Shown: piece after piece, positions 1-7,579 of the stretch
Layout of the letters: each line of letters opens with the position of its first letter
Numbering within the stretch: the first letter of the stretch is position 1
Origin: Thermincola carboxydiphila
GTDB taxonomy: Bacteria > Bacillota > Thermincolia > Thermincolales > UBA2595
Length of the DNA stretch: 64,000 nucleotides
Direction of reading: 5' to 3'
Assembly: GCA_016841325.1 (NCBI GenBank)
Contig: JAENZJ010000003.1
Location: 116,763 to 180,762 of the forward strand
Position numbers and translations under genes: made by a program
The notes under the pieces: generated by a model
Seen by the model: the letters and a program-made list of their open reading frames with translations, nothing else
Databases searched by the model: none
Told to the model about the DNA's origin: nothing

Positions 1-299
1 ACAGGGGCCCTGGTCTCCCCTGCCTTCCTCTCCATAAATCTGACTGTAGTCCAGTTATCTCCGTCAGTAACAGGAGAATACTCCATAGGATCAGGCAGTT
101 CGTTTGCCTGTTTGCAGGCAATGGCACAGCTCAGACAACCGATGCATTTGGAGACATCATTCAGCATACCCTGCCCTCCCGGGCCGGTTAGCTCGCCGGC
201 GCCGGCTCGGCCTGCCCTGATCGGGACAAGACCGCCGGTCACCGACCCGGCAGCAATCAAACCGGATATTTTTAAAAAGGTTCTCCGGTTAATACCCAT
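1..299 (-). CDS. Tat-exported 4Fe-4S hydrogenase partner, HybA-like (3' end outside window)
   Basis: Partial gene, reading leftward off the window edge. The first residues, MGINRRTFLKISG, form a twin-arginine signal, followed by a hydrophobic Ala/Gly stretch. A ferredoxin motif (KCIGCLSCAIACKQANE) then begins near residue 55. This start matches the periplasmic Fe-S subunits (HybA/FdnH type) that carry electrons from a hydrogenase to a membrane anchor. A good ribosome site (GGGAGGG) sits about 7 bases before the ATG at 299. It lies directly behind the hydrogenase protease gene, so it is probably in the same operon. A quinone-reducing membrane subunit would be expected further left. Only about 99 residues are visible, so HybA versus another four-cluster ferredoxin cannot be settled. 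Confidence 0.8.
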   Translation of the reverse strand, partial: MGINRRTFLKISGLIAAGSVTGGLVPIRAGRAGAGELTGPGGQGMLNDVSKCIGCLSCAIACKQANELPDPMEYSPVTDGDNWTTVRFMERKAGETRAP

Positions 300-325
300 A
301 CATTTCCCTCCCTTCACAGTCAGTC

Positions 326-787
326 TTAACTCCTGAAGGTCCGAATTTCATCCATAACCAGATCTACAATCCGAGGTATCATGGAAGCCAGCAGCGGGCT
401 GGGTTCAGTACCCCAGTCAATATCCCGGGGCTGAATTCCGATAATCACCGTCTCCGGGCAGCACCCCAGGAACCGGGCCAGTCTCAGGGTTTCAAAAAGG
501 TCAATCTGGTGCAGGGATGTCTTATGATGATTGATCATCACATCAACCTCTTCCGCCCCGAACCGATAGACGGTCCCGGGACGGTCACCGCCGTCAATGG
601 CATCAATAATAAGCAGCCGCTCAGTATTGGCGATTTCCTCAATCAGGTCAATACCGGCAACCCACCCGTTAACAATACCGACACCGTCCGGAAGCTGACG
701 CCCCTCCATGGCTTTGATAACATGGACCCCGATACCCTCATCACTAAGCAGGTCATTTCCCACACCCATTACCGTGACTCTGTTCAT
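326..787 (-). CDS. [NiFe] hydrogenase maturation endopeptidase, HyaD/HybD family
   Basis: A 153-residue cytoplasmic protease that removes the C-terminal tail of the hydrogenase large subunit after nickel insertion. The family signature GVGNDLLSDEGIGVHV at the N terminus supplies the acidic nickel ligand, a second acidic residue lies in LLIIDAIDGG, and the ligand His lies in NHHKTSLHQIDLF. The length is normal for the family (about 150-160). The start overlaps the large-subunit stop by 4 bases (ATGA), indicating translational coupling. Its obvious substrate is the large subunit encoded just upstream, which still carries a tail after its last motif. Confidence 0.95.
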   Translation of the reverse strand: MNRVTVMGVGNDLLSDEGIGVHVIKAMEGRQLPDGVGIVNGWVAGIDLIEEIANTERLLIIDAIDGGDRPGTVYRFGAEEVDVMINHHKTSLHQIDLFETLRLARFLGCCPETVIIGIQPRDIDWGTEPSPLLASMIPRIVDLVMDEIRTFRS

Positions 788-2331
788 ATAACCCTGAATT
801 TACGGATCTCGTTGGAATCAGCCCTGATCAGGTGCACCGCACAGGCGATACAGGGGTCAAATGACCTGACTATACGGACAACATTCAGGGGGTTATCAGG
901 GTCCGGAACCGGGGCCCCTATCAAAGCCTCTTCAACAGGTCCCCTGGCCCCTTTATCATCCCTGGGGGAACAGTTCCATGTAGTGGGGACCACACACTGG
1001 TATCGTTTTGATTTACCGTTTTCTATTTCCACAAAATGCCCTAAGGCCCCCCTGGCAGCCTCTACCAGGCCCATCCCGCGGCCATTCATGGGGACAGGTT
1101 TTTCATCACATACAGGTTGGCCAGGCTTCAATTCCTCAAGCCACTTCAGCATACCCTCGGCAACCATTTTGCATTCCCAGGCACGCGCCGCATGACGGGC
1201 CACAGCCGATGGCCAGGCGCCGATTTTGGTAACCAGGTCCATAAAGCCTTTATCCTGAGTGACCAGCATTCGGGCCAATGGGCCGACTTCCATAGGCTTA
1301 TCATCATACCTTGGGGCTTTGAGCCACGAATAGGCCCCGGCTTTATCCGGTTCAGGACTGGTTTCGCCCTCTGACGGGTGTTTGCCGCTTGCCGCATCCG
1401 AATACCATGAATACCTCACATATTCGGCAATCTTATCAGGATCGAGGGGCTTGACGTTTGCAATATCTCCCCCGAATATAGTGCCTGATTTCAGGAACCG
1501 GTTATTGTAATCACCTGACTTACCCAGGTCAAAATTACCATAGGCAAGGAAATTACCGCACCCGAATCCGATTTTGGCATCATGGATAGGTTTCAGGGGA
1601 CCGGTGCCAAATAACAGCACATCCTTCAGATAAACGTTATTAATAAAATCGATAAGTTCCAACAGGCGGCTCCTGAATGCGGCGATCCGGTCCGGGGTTG
1701 GTTCTATGGTCACCCCTCCGGCAACAAATGTGGCGTGGTGAGGCATTTTACCCCCGAACACAGCCAGCATCTCCTGGGCCTTTTTCCTCATCTCCAGGGC
1801 CTGAATGTAATGATATACTGCAGTGGTTACTATTTCCGGGTCACTGACACAAAACTGGTCAGGCTCATACCGCGGAGTCAGCGGGGAAGTATCCCCCGTT
1901 TTCACCAGGCCTACAATTTTTTCCTTGACCCGCAGGAGATTGGCATCCATCCCGTTATACCCGGCCACAGCCATAATATCAAGGTAATCCAAGGCTGCCA
2001 GGTGATAAAAGTGCAGGATATGTGAAGCCACAAAATTACTTCCAGAAACCAGGTTCCTGATTATCCGGCCATTATCAGGCACTTCAGCGCCAAAGGCTGA
2101 ATCCAGGTTCTGCACCGATGCGTGGGCGTGTTCTGCCGGACAGACTCCGCAGATACGCTGCGTAAGTACTCCGGCATCCCGGGGGTCTCTCCCCTGCAGA
2201 ATTACTTCAAATCCGCGCCACAGTGTCCCTGCGGCCCTGGCATCAACTACCTTGCCACCCTCAACCTCGACCTCAATGCGCAGGTGCCCTTCTATCCTGG
2301 TTATGGGGTCTATTACCACAGTCTGTGCCAA
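784..2331 (-). CDS. [NiFe] hydrogenase large subunit
   Basis: Catalytic subunit, 515 residues, of a group 1-like uptake hydrogenase. The two nickel-binding pairs are visible: RICGVC with AEHAHA near residue 60, and DPCIACAVH near the C terminus. All four ligands are Cys, so this is not a selenocysteine form. Fifteen residues follow the final His and should be cleaved by the protease encoded next. The start is TTG (2331-2329), with AGGAGGTG placed 6-7 bases upstream inside the end of the small-subunit gene. The spacing to that gene is 3 bases. The protein is exported together with the small subunit by the Tat system (established for this class), and tat genes occur at 18-19 kb. Confidence 0.97.
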   Translation of the reverse strand: MAQTVVIDPITRIEGHLRIEVEVEGGKVVDARAAGTLWRGFEVILQGRDPRDAGVLTQRICGVCPAEHAHASVQNLDSAFGAEVPDNGRIIRNLVSGSNFVASHILHFYHLAALDYLDIMAVAGYNGMDANLLRVKEKIVGLVKTGDTSPLTPRYEPDQFCVSDPEIVTTAVYHYIQALEMRKKAQEMLAVFGGKMPHHATFVAGGVTIEPTPDRIAAFRSRLLELIDFINNVYLKDVLLFGTGPLKPIHDAKIGFGCGNFLAYGNFDLGKSGDYNNRFLKSGTIFGGDIANVKPLDPDKIAEYVRYSWYSDAASGKHPSEGETSPEPDKAGAYSWLKAPRYDDKPMEVGPLARMLVTQDKGFMDLVTKIGAWPSAVARHAARAWECKMVAEGMLKWLEELKPGQPVCDEKPVPMNGRGMGLVEAARGALGHFVEIENGKSKRYQCVVPTTWNCSPRDDKGARGPVEEALIGAPVPDPDNPLNVVRIVRSFDPCIACAVHLIRADSNEIRKFRVI

Positions 2332-2334
2332 TTG

Positions 2335-3432
2335 TTACACCTCCTCTGCCTTTGACGCCTGCTGCCGGGATTTTTCCTTGGCAAGATACATGCCCCCGGC
2401 TGCAGCCGCGGCTCCCACCACAGCCCCTCCGAGGCTGGCCCCGAAGGTACCGATGGCTGCCTGTTTGTCATCATTTTCCTGAGCCCTGATAGTCTTAGCT
2501 ACCTCAGGTACCGCTTCATATAACGGTGTCTGTGGAAATTCCGGCTCCACACACCCGGCACACGGCGCCCCTGCAGCGATGCAGAAATTGGTACCTGAAT
2601 TCCACAGCCTGTGGGGACAGTCTGCCGACGTCACCGGGCCGCGGCAGCCTTTAGCTCCCAGGCAGCCTTCGATGTCAGGAAATTCACTCCCAAAGTTCCT
2701 GATAAACCGGCCCTGCTCATATCCGCCGCGCCGTGGACAATTCTCATGAATGACCTTGCCATAAAATATCGTTGGCCTGCCTTTGCTGTCTAGGTCAGGT
2801 ACCTTGCCAAACAACAGGATGTTCACTATTGTGCCCACCAGCCAGTCAGGATGGGCAGGACAGCCCGGGATATTCACAACTGTGCCCCCGATTACGTCCT
2901 TCAGGCCTTTGGCGCCGGTAGGATTCGGTCCGGAAGCAGGTATTCCCCCATAGGAAGCGCAGGTACCTAAAGCTACATGATATGCGGCCCCCTTGGCCAC
3001 CTTCTGCACGACATCCACAAAGGGTTTGCCTCCGATTTTACAGTAAATACCGCCATCCTTGGTGGGAATAGCCCCCTCAACAATCATTACATATTTGCCG
3101 TTAAATTCCCTGATAGCATCATCAAGAGCCTTTTCAGCCACATGTCCGCTGGCAGCCATCAGTGTCTCGTGGTACTTAACAGACAGTGTGTCCAGCACCA
3201 GTTCGGCGACAGACGGATAATGTGAATTGGCAAATGATACGGTACAGCCGGTGCACTCCGCACCGTGCAGCCATATCACGGGTGTCTTCCGGGACACCAC
3301 TGATTCCAGGGCATGTGCTATCCGGGGTACATATAATTCGGACAACCCCATAAGGACAGCGAGACTTGAACTGTACTTGAGAAAATCTCTCCTGGTAAAC
3401 TCTTTCCGGAAAACCTTGCCCAGTTCAAACAT
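2335..3432 (-). CDS. [NiFe] hydrogenase small subunit with Tat signal and C-terminal anchor
   Basis: A 365-residue electron-transfer subunit. The N terminus holds a twin-arginine signal (FTRRDFLKYSSS), which would export the folded heterodimer. The proximal-cluster motif HGAECTGCTVSF follows, then LGTCASYGG and GCPAHPDW, and further Cys/His for the medial and distal clusters (CPHRLWNSGTNFC, APCAGCVEPEF). Residues near 325-350 (GTFGASLGGAVVGAAAAAG) form a hydrophobic segment with a basic tail, probably a membrane anchor facing outward. First gene of the operon. The leader contains a sigma-54 promoter (3486-3501), so expression should depend on an enhancer-binding activator. Confidence 0.97.
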   Translation of the reverse strand: MFELGKVFRKEFTRRDFLKYSSSLAVLMGLSELYVPRIAHALESVVSRKTPVIWLHGAECTGCTVSFANSHYPSVAELVLDTLSVKYHETLMAASGHVAEKALDDAIREFNGKYVMIVEGAIPTKDGGIYCKIGGKPFVDVVQKVAKGAAYHVALGTCASYGGIPASGPNPTGAKGLKDVIGGTVVNIPGCPAHPDWLVGTIVNILLFGKVPDLDSKGRPTIFYGKVIHENCPRRGGYEQGRFIRNFGSEFPDIEGCLGAKGCRGPVTSADCPHRLWNSGTNFCIAAGAPCAGCVEPEFPQTPLYEAVPEVAKTIRAQENDDKQAAIGTFGASLGGAVVGAAAAAGGMYLAKEKSRQQASKAEEV

Positions 3433-3485
3433 AACTTTCTAATACACCCCCCTGCATTATTTCAATAAAATTTACTAATGTGTAA

Positions 3486-3501
3486 TGCAAAATTCGTGCC
3501 A
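3486..3501 (-). promoter_or_regulatory. sigma-54 (-24/-12) promoter of the hydrogenase operon
   Basis: Read on the minus strand, the bases are TGGCACGAATTTTGCA. This matches the sigma-54 consensus TGGCACG-N4-TTGCA, with GG and GC exactly 10 bases apart. It ends about 54 bases before the small-subunit ATG, giving a leader of roughly 40 nucleotides. A sigma-54 activator gene lies directly upstream. An imperfect dyad (3543-3552 with 3562-3573) about 70-100 bases upstream of the expected start site could be an activator site; that part is speculative. Confidence 0.9.
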
Positions 3502-3505
3502 CTAA

Positions 3506-3531
3506 AAAACGGGGTTAATTAACCCCGTTTT
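3506..3531. terminator. Perfect 26-bp palindrome, probable terminator of the activator gene
   Basis: A perfect inverted repeat with CGGGG/CCCCG arms around a TTAATTAA centre, flanked by A runs on one side and T runs on the other, so it could terminate in either direction. It lies 146 bases past the stop of the activator gene and only 4 bases upstream of the -24 box. Terminator function for the upstream gene is the simplest reading. A protein-binding role next to the promoter is an alternative. Confidence 0.6.
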
Positions 3532-3676
3532 GTATAATTACTGTACATGCATTTTTATATCATGCGAGTATACAAGCATCTTAGGTTGTCATTGTATATT
3601 TTCTTTACATGTTAATTAAAACTTACACGCGTAGTTTTTCGGCCGGTGGTTGAAAGTCAGATATCCCCCGCTAACC

Positions 3677-5881
3677 TCATTCAGACATCCTGATATCATA
3701 TTCCTTCATTTTCTGATAAAGGGTTACCCTGGTAATCCCCAGCAGCTTTGCCGCCATCACCTTGTTATTATTGGTCCTCTGCAGCGCCTCTACCACCAGA
3801 CGGCGCTCCACTTCTTTTACAGCATCCTTCATTGGCCTGAATTCATTGGTAGTCCCGTCCTTGCCCAGGGCCTGTATGTGTGGCGGGAGAGACTCAGGAC
3901 GGACCACAGTCCCCTCTGTAAGGAAAAGGGCACGTTCGATGATGTTTTCCAGTTCCCTGACATTCCCCGGCCAGTTATATTTCAGCAGTAATTCCATGGC
4001 TTCCTCGGAAATTATCCTGGGAGAAATGTTTTTCTCCCGGGATATCTTTTCTATGAAATGACCTATTAAAAGAGGGATGTCATCTTTTCTTTCCCGCAAA
4101 GGCGAAACATAGAGGGGAAGCACATTTAACCTGTAAAACAGGTCAATGCGGAATTTTCCTTCTGCAGTGAGCTTGCGCAGGTCTTTATTAGTGGCGGCGA
4201 TAACCCGGACATCAAATCTGATCACCCGGGTCCCCCCTACCCGTTCAAACTCCTTTTCCTGTACCACCCGCAGCAGCTTTGCCTGCATATTAAGGGGCAG
4301 GTCCCCGATCTCGTCAAGAAGTATTGTGCCACCGTCGGCAAGCTCAAATTTTCCGGGCTTACCGCCTTTCCGGGCTCCGGTAAAAGCCCCCTCTTCATAT
4401 CCGAATAACTCGGATTCCAGCAGAAGTTCCGGCACGGCAGCACAGTTTATGGCAACAAAAGGGTTTTTGCTGCGGGAACTGATGTTATGGATAGCCTGGG
4501 CCACTATCTCTTTACCAACACCGCTTTCACCCTGTATCAACACAGTCGAGTCACTTGCCGCCGCTTTTTCAATCAATCGTTTCAGGCTGCTGATAACCGG
4601 ACTTTCCCCGATAATGGCATCAAGTATGTACTTGCTGGCTTTCGGAAAATTAAGCCTGTCCCTGTAATATTCAATTTCGCCTCGTGATTTGTTCAGCAGG
4701 TATGGGAGACACATGTCTATTTCCGCCAGCCCCTGGTATACGGCAACAGCCTTTTCGCGACAGGTATTGTATCCACATGACCCGCAATTCAGTTCATCCT
4801 CGGGGGCCACTTTATATGTATGCTTAAGGATTTCCCGGATTTCGTTTTCCGTGGGATACTGCAGCGGAACCGACCGGTCTGCATACTTCCGGCTTAATTC
4901 AAGTTCAGGCATGCCGCCCTCAAAACGGGAGCAGGCAGCCTTGGCATGCCGCAGCACCAGCTCCTTGCGGGTGAAAAAGTCTATGTCTGTGTCTATCTCA
5001 GGCCCGTCCACACATCCTTTACAAAAAAGGATATCCAGAAACCTGGGCGCAATTATGCCCTCACTAAGGTTCTGAATAACCTCCACACAATCGTCTTTTC
5101 CCTCCACCACAGAAAGTTCAGGCACAATCTCATCATTCAGTCCCAGGTTTTTCAGGAGCCCCCCGGAAACAGGAAACAGGCTTGGCAGAAACTCCCCGGA
5201 TTCCGGGATGCAGACCTTTTTCTCTTTTAATTCAATGCCATTCTCCCGGAAAAGGCATTTTAATTCACGGAAGGTCAGTACTGCATTAACCAGGTTCCTG
5301 TCATCACCCCTGGCCTCCTCCTTTTTGGCAACACACGGTCCAATAAAGACTACCTCGACATTTCTGTGCCTCTTCCTCACCAGCTTGGCTGTTGCCATTA
5401 CCGCCGAATCTACCGGCGCCAGCATGGGGATGAGGTTTGGATAATGCCTTTCGATAAGCCCCACCACAGCGGGACAGTAAGATGCAATAACAGTCCCCCA
5501 GGTTTCACTAAGGTACTGCCGATAACTGGGAACAGTCAGCTCAATCCCCTGGGTTACCTCTTCAACAGAGCTGAACCCCAGTTTGTATAATGCCGAAAAC
5601 AATTCATCGACCTCAATGCCGGGAAAAGCAGCCGGAAAGGAGGGTGCCAGCATAGCCACCGTATTCTGGGTTTTTAAAAACACCCTGACCGCATCTATAT
5701 CCTTAGTATCGATTTTTTTTGCTTTCTGGGCACATACCCGTACACAGTTGCCACAGCTGACACATCGTTCCTCAACAATCTTGGCCTGCCCGTCTTCAAC
5801 CTTGATCGCCTTTGCAGGGCAGTTCCGCACACAGGAATAACAGGTTTGGCACTTTTCTGAAATTGTAACAACAACACTCAT
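3677..5881 (-). CDS. sigma-54 activator with ferredoxin and [FeFe]-hydrogenase-like sensor domains
   Basis: A 734-residue regulator. Residues 11-50 hold two 4Fe-4S motifs (CQTCYSCVRNC, CVSCGNCVRVC). Residues 75-310 resemble the [FeFe]-hydrogenase large-subunit domain: Cys136 in SYCPAV (the usual proton-relay Cys is Tyr), Cys183 in GPCVAKKEE, and Cys287/Cys290 in FCKGC, where enzymes have a CxxxC spacing. Residues 366-391 form a small four-Cys cluster domain (NCGSCGYNTC...C). Residues 420-660 are an AAA+ sigma-54 domain with GESGVGKE and GAFTGA, and the C terminus is a Fis-type helix-turn-helix. The altered cluster motifs suggest a sensor rather than an enzyme. It sits just upstream of the sigma-54-controlled [NiFe] hydrogenase, its likely target. 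The ligand (H2 or redox state) is inferred. Confidence 0.92.
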   Translation of the reverse strand: MSVVVTISEKCQTCYSCVRNCPAKAIKVEDGQAKIVEERCVSCGNCVRVCAQKAKKIDTKDIDAVRVFLKTQNTVAMLAPSFPAAFPGIEVDELFSALYKLGFSSVEEVTQGIELTVPSYRQYLSETWGTVIASYCPAVVGLIERHYPNLIPMLAPVDSAVMATAKLVRKRHRNVEVVFIGPCVAKKEEARGDDRNLVNAVLTFRELKCLFRENGIELKEKKVCIPESGEFLPSLFPVSGGLLKNLGLNDEIVPELSVVEGKDDCVEVIQNLSEGIIAPRFLDILFCKGCVDGPEIDTDIDFFTRKELVLRHAKAACSRFEGGMPELELSRKYADRSVPLQYPTENEIREILKHTYKVAPEDELNCGSCGYNTCREKAVAVYQGLAEIDMCLPYLLNKSRGEIEYYRDRLNFPKASKYILDAIIGESPVISSLKRLIEKAAASDSTVLIQGESGVGKEIVAQAIHNISSRSKNPFVAINCAAVPELLLESELFGYEEGAFTGARKGGKPGKFELADGGTILLDEIGDLPLNMQAKLLRVVQEKEFERVGGTRVIRFDVRVIAATNKDLRKLTAEGKFRIDLFYRLNVLPLYVSPLRERKDDIPLLIGHFIEKISREKNISPRIISEEAMELLLKYNWPGNVRELENIIERALFLTEGTVVRPESLPPHIQALGKDGTTNEFRPMKDAVKEVERRLVVEALQRTNNNKVMAAKLLGITRVTLYQKMKEYDIRMSE

Positions 5882-6010
5882 TATTACACCTCATTGTGCT
5901 CTAAATATTGTGAAAGGCAGGGGGCCCTGCCTCTAAGAATATTTTGGTATTTTAACAATATTTCGACAAAAATTTATTAATTCCTCTTTGAATTGGTATG
6001 TGGTCAATAA

Positions 6011-6037
6011 AAAAAGCGGGATGCCCGGTGGGCATCC
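6011..6037 (-). terminator. Rho-independent terminator after the 6080-6748 gene
   Basis: An 8-bp GC-rich stem (6019-6026 with 6030-6037) and a 3-base loop are followed on the minus strand by a run of seven T (complement of the A run at 6009-6015). It lies 43 bases past the stop of the small unknown gene and separates this unit from the activator gene. Confidence 0.9.
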
Positions 6038-6079
6038 TACCTTGGAATCATATTCAGCAGCAGTATAAGCAAAGGAATC

Positions 6080-6748
6080 TTAAGAACGCTGGCCAATTCC
6101 TCTTTTCCCCTCAAATCCATGTCTGCTGTTGTGTTTGTCATCAGGACTTTTTTTTTCTGCCCCCGGGTTGCTTTCCGTACTCTGGTAATTTCCGTTTTTC
6201 AGAGTTTCTTTCTGCTGCCCCGGCGAATCAGATGCTTCAGCCGCAGGGGCAGAAGACTGCTGTCCTTCCTGGGATTGCCCTGAATACCTGGCCTGAGCCG
6301 GGACCGGATTTGCTGCCTGAGCCTGAGCGGACTGATTCCCCTGTTGTGTATTCTGACTTGACCCGGCGCCTCCCTGGTTTAACATGCTGAAAAGTGAAAG
6401 CAGCAGGCCGGGATTTATCTTCTTTTTTGTGGCCAGATTACCAAGCAAACTCATTAGGTCCGGCTGCCCTCCGCCCTGACTGTTCATCAGGCTGCTAAGT
6501 GTATCATTCAGGTCCTGGGCCTGGGGATTTCCGTTACTGCCACCCGGGCCGGTCACCTGCCTGATACCACTGTGCGGAGCTTCCCGGACTACACTCATGA
6601 TAGTAAGGACATTAAACAGTCCCAAAATACCCAGCAGGACGTTTGGGCTTATTTTGTGGTCAGTCTGCCTGTCAAGCAGACCGATTAGCTTGTCGATAAG
6701 GTCGTTGCCACCCTCTTTGGATTCCAACAGTGCGGTTAGTTCTTCCAA
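6080..6748 (-). CDS. Unknown protein with low-complexity Gln/Ser/Asn-rich C terminus
   Basis: A 222-residue protein of no family I recognise. The first 120 residues hold short hydrophobic helices (LIDKLIGLLDR, VLLGILGLFNVLTIMS, PDLMSLLGNL, PGLLLSLFSMLNQ), with a repeated Leu-Leu pattern. From about residue 125 the sequence becomes Gln/Ser/Asn/Pro/Gly-rich and ends in a basic stretch. The start is TTG with AGGAGGT 6 bases upstream. It follows ybaB by 20 bases, in the position where recR is usually found, but shows no RecR features. No signal peptide is evident. It may be a surface or spore-associated protein; function unknown. Confidence 0.7.
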   Translation of the reverse strand: MEELTALLESKEGGNDLIDKLIGLLDRQTDHKISPNVLLGILGLFNVLTIMSVVREAPHSGIRQVTGPGGSNGNPQAQDLNDTLSSLMNSQGGGQPDLMSLLGNLATKKKINPGLLLSLFSMLNQGGAGSSQNTQQGNQSAQAQAANPVPAQARYSGQSQEGQQSSAPAAEASDSPGQQKETLKNGNYQSTESNPGAEKKSPDDKHNSRHGFEGKRGIGQRS

Positions 6749-6768
6749 ATCATGACCTCCTTCCTTCT

Positions 6769-7095
6769 CTAAAAGAACCCGGGGATATTTGGGATATTCA
6801 TACCGCCTGTTACCCTGCTCATTTCCTGCCTGGCAAGTTTTCGGGACTTTTCCATGGCCAGGTTCACGGCTTTAACCAGGAGTTCCTGAAGAACCTGCGC
6901 ATTGGCAGGGTGTATGATTGCGGAATCAACAACAATATCAATAATCTCCTGGCGTCCGTTAGCAACTACTTTTATTGAACCTGCATCAACTACGGCTTCC
7001 ACGGTTTTGTTCCTTAATTCTTCCTGAACATTCGCCATATCGGACTGTAATTTCTGCGCCTGCTGCAGGAGTTTACCCAATTGGTCATCAAGCAA
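6769..7095 (-). CDS. ybaB: YbaB/EbfC nucleoid-associated protein
   Basis: A 108-residue DNA-binding protein typical of the YbaB family. It has an N-terminal amphipathic helix rich in Gln/Lys (QLGKLLQQAQKLQSDMANVQEELRNKTV), then the beta motif VVDAGSIKVVANGRQEIIDI, then a helical C terminus ending in NIPGFF. The family forms dimers that coat DNA. The start is TTG at 7095 behind a G-rich site. In most Firmicutes ybaB stands between dnaX and recR; neither is here. The upstream intergenic region contains a possible structured RNA (7187-7280). Confidence 0.93.
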   Translation of the reverse strand: MLDDQLGKLLQQAQKLQSDMANVQEELRNKTVEAVVDAGSIKVVANGRQEIIDIVVDSAIIHPANAQVLQELLVKAVNLAMEKSRKLARQEMSRVTGGMNIPNIPGFF

Positions 7096-7186
7096 TTTAA
7101 GGCCCCCCTAACCTTTATATATAATCACACATTTAAATATATTCAGGACGGCCCGATTTGTTTCACGATTTCCAGATTTTTTTAGT

Positions 7187-7280
7187 AAAAAGAGCTATCG
7201 AGTTCGGGGACGCTGCCTTGCTGCCGGTGGTGGCAGCTTAGACTCATAGGCGGTAATGCGGAAAGTCGGTGTAATAGCTC
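7187..7280 (-). ncRNA. Candidate structured RNA upstream of ybaB, unidentified
   Basis: On the minus strand a 7-bp outer stem (7280-7274 with 7198-7192, GAGCTAT/ATAGCTC) encloses about 75 bases. Inside is a strong hairpin GCTGCC/GGCAGC (7220-7225 with 7232-7237). The outer stem is followed immediately by five T, as at an intrinsic terminator. It lies between the DUF4911 stop and ybaB. It does not contain the conserved cores of SRP RNA, tRNA-Sec, 6S, TPP, glycine, lysine or c-di-AMP RNAs that I know. It could be a cis-regulatory leader, a complex terminator or a small RNA. Confidence 0.3.
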
Positions 7281-7315
7281 ACCATATTCCATTTCCGGTC
7301 ATTTCCGGAAGCCCA

Positions 7316-7579
7316 TTAGTTAAGCATTACCACATCAAAGGGAAGGTTAGCCACTATTTCCCTTACCTCAGGCATATTGTCGGGTGTGGCAAACAGTGCC
7401 ACTACACCCTCACGTGAATTAACCGGTGAAAGGAATACCAGATGGCAGTAAGCCTCCATAATCCTGGTAAACAGATGCACCTGTTCCCGTTCCATTTTAA
7501 CCCTGATACATACCGACGGGTCATCAAGTTCCTGCAGGTACCTGCTCACACAACCGTCTCCCCGGTATCTCCGTGCCAT
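7316..7579 (-). CDS. DUF4911 family protein
   Basis: An 87-residue protein of the small DUF4911 family found mainly in anaerobic Firmicutes. The visible family pattern runs from VRVKMEREQVHLFTRIMEAY, through HLVFLSPVNSREGVVALFATPDN, to a C-terminal beta strand (FDVVMLN). No catalytic motif is apparent. Its start overlaps the end of the LarA-like gene by 34 bases, with GGGGAG about 12 bases before the ATG, so the two are probably cotranscribed. Function unknown. Confidence 0.75.
   Translation of the reverse strand: MARRYRGDGCVSRYLQELDDPSVCIRVKMEREQVHLFTRIMEAYCHLVFLSPVNSREGVVALFATPDNMPEVREIVANLPFDVVMLN

Noticed and set aside
509..1195. Plus-strand open frames opposite the hydrogenase and most other genes
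   Set aside because: They lie antisense to strongly conserved genes, lack ribosome sites and show no domain; they are by-products of codon bias.
7187..7280. tRNA-Sec, SRP RNA or 23S fragment (GTAATAGCTCACCA resembles an acceptor end or a 23S segment)
   Set aside because: No T-arm GTTCGANNC, no anticodon TCA stem, and no SRP core GGTCAGG...GGAAGGAAGCAGC; the 23S similarity is a dozen bases only.
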